The notes under the pieces: generated by a model
Told to the model about the DNA's origin: nothing
Databases searched by the model: none
The model's input: the letters and a program-made list of their open reading frames with translations, nothing else
Translations under genes and position numbers: made by a program
Assembly: GCA_016858145.1 (NCBI GenBank)
Contig: JAEHOE010000027.1
Coordinates: 496,001-560,000, forward strand
Source: Edaphochlamys debaryana
Lineage: Eukaryota > Chlorophyta > Chlorophyceae > Chlamydomonadales
DNA length: 64,000 bases
Direction: 5' to 3'
In this document: positions 57,434-64,000 of the stretch, in pieces
Layout of the letters: each line of letters starts with the position of its first letter
Numbering within the stretch: position 1 is the first letter of the stretch

Positions 57434-58619
57434 AACGCGCCCGTCCCCGCGCCGCCCAGCGGACCCGACGAGAGCCCGCCCGCCCGCTGCGAGCTGGCCA
57501 GCCCTTTCGCGCCCGGCCCGGGCGACGCCAGCGGGCCTGGCCCCGTGGGGAGCGACGGGGGTAGCTCTGCCTTAATGGGGAGGCCGGGCGGCCGGGAGAA
57601 GGCGCTTGAAGGTGAGGGCGCCACGCCCGGCCCTGGGCCAATCGCGCTTGGCGGGATGGGCAGCGGCGGGAGGCCGGCTGGGAGGAAGCTGGGGCTTGCG
57701 GCCCCTGCCACGATCTGGGTCGGGGAGGTGAACAGCGGCAGCGTGGCCGCTATGCCCAGGTCCAGAGGGAAAGGCGGCAACAGGGAGAATGCCGCCGCCG
57801 GCGCCGGTGCAGGTGCCGGAGGCAGTCCGGGCATGGGCATCGGGATGGGTGCAGGCGGAGGTGCTGCGGTCGGTACTGCAGCTGGGGGGGATCGCCAGCG
57901 GAGGCGGCGGAGGAGGAGGAGCGGGGGGGCGGTGCGGGGGGCGGCTCTACGCTGCCTCTCGGTGACGGGAAAGCCGGGGCGCCCGGAGGCGGCGGCGTCG
58001 AGTGCTGCTGGTGTGCATGGGTATGTGAGTGGGACTGTGAGGTCGAGCCGCCTCCCGGGCCCCCGCTTGTGCCGGCGCCGCTTCCGCTGGGACCCCCGCC
58101 GCTCGGGATGGGCGCGTTGCTCGAAGCGGGCTTCCGTCGATGGATGGTGAGCAGCAGGTCCTTGTTGTGCTGCTGGAAGTGCTCATTTGCGAACTCCCAG
58201 CGGTCGGGGTCAACTTTGCGGAACCCCTGCGGTGGTGGAGGCGAGGGGTCTGGCTCAGTCCCAGAGGGAAGGGTGAGGGTAGCTGGTCCTTCCAGCGGTA
58301 CCTCACTGCCTCGCCCAGGGCCGCCAGCCTGACACGCGATTAGCCCCACCAGGCCACCGGCCCACATCACGACACAAGGCCGACAACTGCAAGCAGAGGG
58401 AGGCTCGCATATGTGTTCAGCTGGCGGACGAAGCTGCTGAAATTGTTGTGCTTGAAGTAGAGCGGCAGCAGGTTCGCCGCGAACTCAGAGGGCTTCTAGG
58501 GAGGGAGGTGAGGGAGGTTCCTGAGCCGACAAAGCGCTCGGGGGACCCAAAGTCTGGCGCCGAAGCGCCAGGAACCGAAGCAATTGCGGGCCTCTTCTAG
58601 AGGTTGCCGAGCGGTACCA
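57434..58619 (-). pseudogene. inverted, broken copy of part of the neighbouring HSF gene
   Basis: On the minus strand this segment reproduces HSF from intron 1 through exon 3 ([19 protein letters not shown]), intron 3, the start of exon 4 ([33 protein letters not shown]) and on to a point matching about 60986. Long stretches are identical, including introns. About 245 bp of HSF (about 59674-59917) are missing, which removes exon 2 and the first codons of exon 3. The low-complexity part has shifted frame after [11 protein letters not shown]. No start exon or coiled-coil exons are present. It cannot encode a complete factor. Confidence 0.92.
58518..58592 (+). repeat. flanking repeat copy B
   Basis: TTCCTGAGCCGACAAAGCGC then CCAAAGTCTGGCGCCGAAGC and CAATTGCGGGCCTC. 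It has the same orientation as copy A, at the other end of the HSF-derived segment, and is the inverse of copy C. Confidence 0.92.
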
Positions 58620-59473
58620 GCGTTGCTATCTTATTTTGGCGTAGTCAAGTCTTCCCGTGACGAACCCCCCTGGATGGGCCGGATTCGTAACGTGCATGTA
58701 AGGACTGCGGCGCTCATACAGTCGACAGGAGTTGCCACGTGTTGCCTGTCTGCTGCCCTTTGACGCTGAAGACGTCCAAGCAAGAATAAAGAGGACGAAG
58801 ACGTGCTCAGCTGAGAGTTACCTTGCGCCCGCTTCTGAGCTGGTGGATAGGGGCGGAATGGAAGAAAGAGGAAGGGGGGTGAGGCAGGGTGAGGCCGAGG
58901 GGTCAATGCAACGTGCAACTAGCCGGGTCTGGCCCACCAGCCGGATGCGACAGGGTATAGGCCGAGGGGTAGGCTCGCCTCGGATGCACACTACCAGCGT
59001 GGGCTTCCACCAAGGTCAAGGAACTTGAAGGATTGTGGCAGAGGCATGGATGGCTACCCTGCTGCCTGGTCTTTGCAGGGGTGAGACGCCTGGGTCTTCA
59101 AAGGTCGAGGGCGAGCGTCGTGCCCTTCCCAGCCCCTTCCCGCTTCGGGGCGGGGCCAGTCAAGTGGCCTTTGTTGCTCGCAGTCACCCTTGGTTGACCC
59201 CATTGATAGAGTGTGTAGTGGAATCGACTGGAGGTCTTGACGTCAAGACACGGGCGTCCGCGCGCTCCGGACACTCGACCTGCATGCGCTCGCGTTCCAG
59301 AAGGCATGCCCCGCCAGCCCTAAGCCCCGCGTCTGCCTCGCAGCCCTCACTAGCAAACAAGCACTAGCTGACGCAAACACGCTGGGCAGAAATGACCTTG
59401 GCACTTGACGTCCCCAGACTTCTTCCAGCGAGACTAAATTCCGAATGATTCGCGCCCGGGTTGAGCGCTGGCG
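58620..59473. promoter_or_regulatory. spacer between the inverted copies; HSF upstream region
   Basis: This 850-bp unique stretch lies between the two HSF-related arms and directly precedes the HSF start codon. No supported exon. Promoter function is inferred from position. Confidence 0.4.
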
Positions 59474-62400
59474 ATGACGGGCGGCGACGGGCATTCTGCT
59501 AAGGGCCAAGGGAATCAGGGCCAGCCAGCGCCCTTCCTGCGGAAGACGTGAGCGCGGGGTACCGCTCGGCAACCTCTAGAAGAGGCCCGCAATTGCTTCG
59601 GTTCCTGGCGCTTCGGCGCCAGACTTTGGGTCCCCCGAGCGCTTTGTCGGCTCAGGACCCTCCCTCACGTGTGTCTCGCTGTCCCCCCGCTTGCCCGCTT
59701 AGCTACGAATTGGTCGACGACCCCACCACCAACAATGTCATCTCGTGGGGCGCACGGGGCACCAGGTGAGCTAGGGGCTCGCAGATACCGTGCTGCAGCC
59801 CACGGAGCGACCCTGCATGCCTCGCCCACAGCGTGTTCGCATTGGCGTCTAACAGCGTGTCCCCTGGAAACGCTCCCGCATGCTCCCCCTGCTTAACCCA
59901 ACAGCTTCGTTGTCTGGAAGCCCTCTGAGTTCGCGGCGAACCTGCTGCCGCTCTACTTCAAGCACAACAATTTCAGCAGCTTCGTCCGCCAGCTGAACAC
60001 ATATGTGAGCCTCCCTCTGCTTGCAGTTGTCGGCCTTGTGTCGTGATGTGGGCCGGTGGCCTGGTGGGGCTAATCGCGTGTCGGGCTGGCGGCCCTGGGC
60101 GAGGCAGTGAGGTACCGCTGGAAGGACCAGCTACCCTCACCCTTCCCTCTGGGACTGAGCCAGACCCCTCGCCTCCACCACCGCAGGGGTTCCGCAAAGT
60201 TGACCCCGACCGCTGGGAGTTCGCAAATGAGCACTTCCAGCAGCACAACAAGGACCTGCTGCTCACCATCCATCGACGGAAGCCCGCTTCGAGCAACGCG
60301 CCCATCCCGGGCGGCGGGGGTCCCAGCGGAAGCGGCGCTGGCACAAGCGGGGGCCCGGGAGGCGGCTCGACCTCACAGTCCCACTCACATACCCATGCAC
60401 ACCAGCAGCACTCGACGCCGCCGCCTCCGGGCGCCCCAGCTTTCCCGTCACCGAGCGGCAGCGTAGAGCCGCCCCCCGCACCGCCCCCCGCTCCTCCTCC
60501 TCCTCCTCCGCTGGCGGTCCCCCCCAGCGCCCCAGCTGCAGTACCGACCGCAGCACCTCCGCCTGCACCGATCCCGATGCCCATGCCCGGACTGCCTCCG
60601 GCACCTGCACCGGCTCCGGCGGCGGCGTTCTCGCTGTCGCCGCCTTTCCCTCTGGACCTGGGCATAGCGGCCACGCTGCCGCTGTTCACCTCCCCGACCC
60701 AGATCGTGGCAGGGGCCGCAAGCCCCAGCTTCCTCCCAGCCGGCCTCCCGCCGCTGCCCATCCCGCCAAGCGCGATTGGCCCAGGGCCGGGCGTGGCGCC
60801 CTCACCTTCAAGCGCCTTCTCCCGGCCGCCCGGCCTCCCCATTAAGGCAGAGCTACCCCCGTCGCTCCCCACGGGGCCAGGCCCGCTGGCGTCGCCCGGG
60901 CCGGGCGCGAACGGGCTGGCCAGCTCGCAACGGGCGGGCGGGCTCTCGTCGGGTCCGCTGGGCGGCGCGGGGACGGGCGCGTTCGCGCGGCTTGACCAGT
61001 TGGTCGGAGATTACCTGAAGCCCGGGCAGCAGATGATGGCGGCTCTGGCGCACCAGGCCTCTCTGCCACGGGAGGGCTTGCCTCCGATGCAGGGGATGGC
61101 AGCGCCGCGCCGCGGCAGCGGCAGCCTCAACAGCGCGCCGGCTGGCGCTGCAGCGGGCGCGGAGTCGCAGCTGCAGCTGCCGCCAGGGCTCCTGCCGGTG
61201 TCGACTACACAGCCGGCGGCCGCGGCCGGCCCGCCGCCGAGCAGCAACAGCCACAGCTCCGCCACGCACCCCTCCTCGTCGTGCAACGACCAACACGACC
61301 CCATGGCTGCAGAGATGGAGGAGGGCAGCGGCGGCAACGCAACCGCTACCGCCGCCGGTGGTGGCGGAGGCGGAGGCGGGGGCGGGGGCGGCGGGAGCAA
61401 GCCGCACAAGCGCAGCCGAGCGGACATGGGCCCCGGGAACGGTGCCGCCGGAGCCGGCAGCACGGTGGGGGGGGCCGAAGCCGCCGCCAGCGTTCTGGCG
61501 TCAGCCCTCGGCAGCGGCGGCGGGGGCGCGGCGAGCGCGTCCGTCGGTGCAAGCCTGCTGGCCGCGGCCCTCGGCAGCGGCGGCGGGGGCCTAGCGGCGG
61601 CGACCTTCCCCTTCGCTACCAGCCCTCCAGGTGCGGCACTCGATGCGGGCCCAGCCCGGGCCCAACTGCTCGACCCCTGCACCTACCCCCTGCACCTGCC
61701 TCACTCGCCCTCTTTACTCCCAGTGCACATCACCCCCGCTTCTCCTCAACCTTTTCTCCCCTCGACGCCCCCTCCCCGTCAACCCCTCCTTGCCGCTTTT
61801 CCCTTCCTTCCTCGCAGGGCCCACGCTGCCCCCAGGCGCGCCGCTGACATCCTTCGACGCCGCCGGCAACCCCCTGCCGGCGGGCATCACGCGCCCCCTT
61901 CCCCAGCACCTGGGCGGCCCCACGGCCGCCCTCATCACCGAGATGGCCGGCCAGATTGGCCGCCTCTCGGCGCTGGCCAAGGAGGTTGAAGGACTAAAGG
62001 AGGAGAACACGGCGCTAAAGAGGTCAATGCAGGCGCTCCAAGCCGTGACAGGGTCCGGCGGCCCGCAGACCGGCAGCGGCGGCCGCCAGGGCAGCCCCGG
62101 CGCCGCGGCCACGGGCACCGGGACTGGGAGCCACGGCAACGCCGGCCCGGGCCCGGGGTCGGGTCAGGGCACCAGGGTCGGCAACGGCCGCGAGGGCTCT
62201 GCGGGCCGGGGCAATGGCATGGCGGACGATGGCGGCATGTTGGTGGATAACGCCAGCTCGGGCGGCGGCGGTGGCGGCAGTGACAACAGCGGCGGGCCCG
62301 GGCAGCAGGAGGGCGGCAGCGGCGCCGCGGGCGCCAGCGGCGGGCTGGGCAGCGGGCAGTGCGGGCAGTCGGGCGACGCGCCTCAGGCCAGCGGCCAGAT

Positions 62401-64000
62401 CAGCCACGCGCTGGAGGAGCAGCAGAAGCGGCTGTGGAACCAGAAGCTGCGGCACGATGACCTGGAGAAGCAGGTGGGCAGAAGCGCTAACAACGCACAT
62501 AGGTACACGATGTGTGGGCAACATAGCTTACACCGCTTCCACGCAAGAGCGGCGCGTGCTCCTAGGCTGTACAGGCGCGATGGGCAACAAACGGTAGCTT
62601 GCACTGCTGCAGCTGCATGCAGGACCGGCGCCTGCGCTTGGCTTCCTTCTTCCGCACTTTTACCTGCGACCATGACAAACCGACCCAGCGCGGCCGCCTG
62701 GCTGTGAGCGCTTTTCCACGCCACGGCCCAGCACTCACAGTGCGACCGCTCCCTCTTCGCCCGCCCCGCCCCGCTCCCTTCTCGCGCCCCACCACAGCTC
62801 CTGGCCCAGCGCGAGCTGACCGCGCGCCAGGCCGCCAAGACGGCGGCGCTGGAGGCGGCGCTGTCTGCCTCCCAGGCCAAGGCCGTGCACGACACTGCCA
62901 TGCTGGGCCGGGCCCTGGAGGAGCACGCGAGCGTGCAGACGACCACGGTGCGGGACGTGATGGCGGCCCAGGTGCGTGCTGCGTGGGGCTCAGGGGCTGC
63001 TGTTTGCCGGGGCACAGGGTCCCGCCAGTGGTTGGTATGTGGTGCCTTGTATGTATGATGTCTCACTTTTTCCCGTTGCATTGGCTGTTGGTGCGTTGTG
63101 TAGGAGCGCCTGAGCCGGGAGGCAGCCAACGTCAACACGCGGCTCGAGATGCGGGTCGCCGAGCTGGAGGCCCAGCTGCGAGGTGCGTGGAGGTTGGGGC
63201 CGGGCGAAGCAGGGTCCGGCGGTAACCGCGGGGATCACCGTGTTTAACACCGCGCTTGTGGAGACGGCGCGTGCTTGCGAGATCGTGGGCTCGTCGCAGA
63301 AGGTTCGGGATGATACATCCCGAGCAAGCAGACTGCACGAGCGAAACGGGTAGCGGGCAAGCGCTGGTAGGCTGGTCAAGGGGTAGGGCACCTAGCCTAG
63401 CCAAGCACCAGAGGACCCGTCCCTCTTCGCCTCCTCACACGCCCCGCGCCCGCCTGCTCCGCCCGCCGCCGCCGTGGCCGCACCGCACTCGCTCGCACGT
63501 CCCCGCCCCCGCACGCCGCCTGTTTGCGTGTCGGGTTTCGTCCGCCCAGTCATCTTGAGTCGGGGGTGCTCTCTAACCGCGGACGGAGACGTGACCTCGC
63601 CGCTGGCCTCCAAGCGTCACCGGTGCTCCTATGCCGGCGACGGGGCCGGTGTGTCAATCTGCGTGGACGGAGCCGGCGCCAGCGGCGGCGCGTGCTCTGG
63701 AGGCAAAGGCGCAGGCGTGTCTGAGGGAGGGCCGACGCCGGCCCCGCCCTCACTAGCGCCCTCGAACCGCCCTCCCTCCTCGCCCCATTTCGCCTCCGCC
63801 TCCGCAGCGCTCGGCGCGGACTCGGGCCCCAGCCCCGGCCCGGTGCCCGGCACGTCCCAGGCCGGACCTTCCCACCAGCAGCCCCCGGCCTGGGCCGGCG
63901 CAGCTGCCCCCGGCCTACCCGGCTCCGCCGAACCCCACGCCCTGGCCCCCACGGCCCTCGCCGCCGGTGCGCGGGCCGGCAGCGGCAGCGGCGCAGCCGC
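59474..64000 (+). CDS. HSF: heat shock transcription factor (HSF), 3' end outside the window
   Basis: Eight exons in phase: 59474-59547, 59703-59765, 59905-60004, 60187-61630, 61818-62473, 62798-62971, 63104-63182 and 63550 to the window end. The start gives [13 protein letters not shown] and then the HSF DNA-binding domain, about residues 21-115 ([58 protein letters not shown]). It binds heat-shock elements in the nucleus. Unlike most HSFs, the coiled coil is far away: a Pro/Gly/Ala-rich linker of more than 400 residues carries a basic KPHKRSR signal. After it come [20 protein letters not shown] and, after another Gly-rich stretch, [20 protein letters not shown] with a long helical continuation in exons 6-7. 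Exon 8 is low-complexity. Intron 1 contains repeat copy C. Confidence 0.95.
59588..59659 (-). repeat. flanking repeat copy C, inverted, in HSF intron 1
   Basis: GCCCGCAATTGCTTCGGTTC to GGCTCAGGA is the exact reverse complement of most of copy B. The inverted match extends from 59558 (GGTACCGC), giving about 100 bp of near-perfect inverted repeat with 58518-58619. Confidence 0.93.

Noticed and set aside
57750..58370. 206-codon minus-strand frame with HSF similarity as an independent HSF gene
   Set aside because: It lacks the first DNA-binding exons, reads through an intron, and is frameshifted after the proline-rich part. It is the broken inverted copy.

Overview
The window looks like nuclear DNA of a chlamydomonadalean (volvocine-type) green alga. 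The DNA is GC-rich with strong G/C bias at third codon positions. Genes have many short GT-AG introns and a few GC-AG ones. TGTAA motifs occur downstream of some genes. The gene content fits: a motility-cilium central-apparatus protein (CFAP65), plastid-targeted translation and chaperonin proteins, an F-box/ankyrin protein of a type expanded in these algae, and proteins with long Ala/Gly/Pro/Gln/Ser low-complexity inserts. I built the exon models by hand from splice sites and checked every junction for reading phase. The species cannot be named from this window.

Layout. 1-1038 (-): 3' part of a multi-pass membrane protein. 3210-4567 (-): small Erf4/GOLGA7-like protein. 4984-13986 (-): very large long-form tRNase Z (13 exons, about 2177 aa). 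14830-17242 (+): PP2C phosphatase, divergent from tRNase Z. 19902-21961 (-): organelle-targeted FKBP isomerase. 22785-24936 (-): LRR/F-box-like gene with two apparent frame breaks. 25342-27018 (-): SPRING/C12orf49 homologue. 27712-29003 (-): chloroplast GroES (CPN11-like). 29375-31845 (+): plastid release factor 1, sharing a 371-bp divergent intergenic region with the GroES gene. 32818-about 36051 (+): Cid1-type terminal nucleotidyltransferase relative with a 49-copy hexamer. 36838-38615 (+): F-box/ankyrin protein. 40164-43839 (-): secreted beta-helix (Pmp-like) wall or matrix protein. 44995-56958 (-): CFAP65 (20 exons, about 2291 aa). 57434-58619: inverted, broken copy of part of the neighbouring HSF gene, flanked by a repeated motif. 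59474-64000 (+): heat shock transcription factor, running off the window.

The genes do not form one pathway, as expected for a eukaryotic nuclear locus. Two groupings stand out. The divergent GroES/RF1 pair both appear plastid-directed and could share a promoter. The CFAP65 and HSF start regions are separated by a recent-looking inverted duplication of HSF sequence. The most unusual items are that duplication with its flanking repeats, the size of tRNase Z, the Ser replacing the third catalytic Asp in the nucleotidyltransferase, the hexamer array with competing reading frames, a 13-nt microexon, and clustered GC-AG introns.
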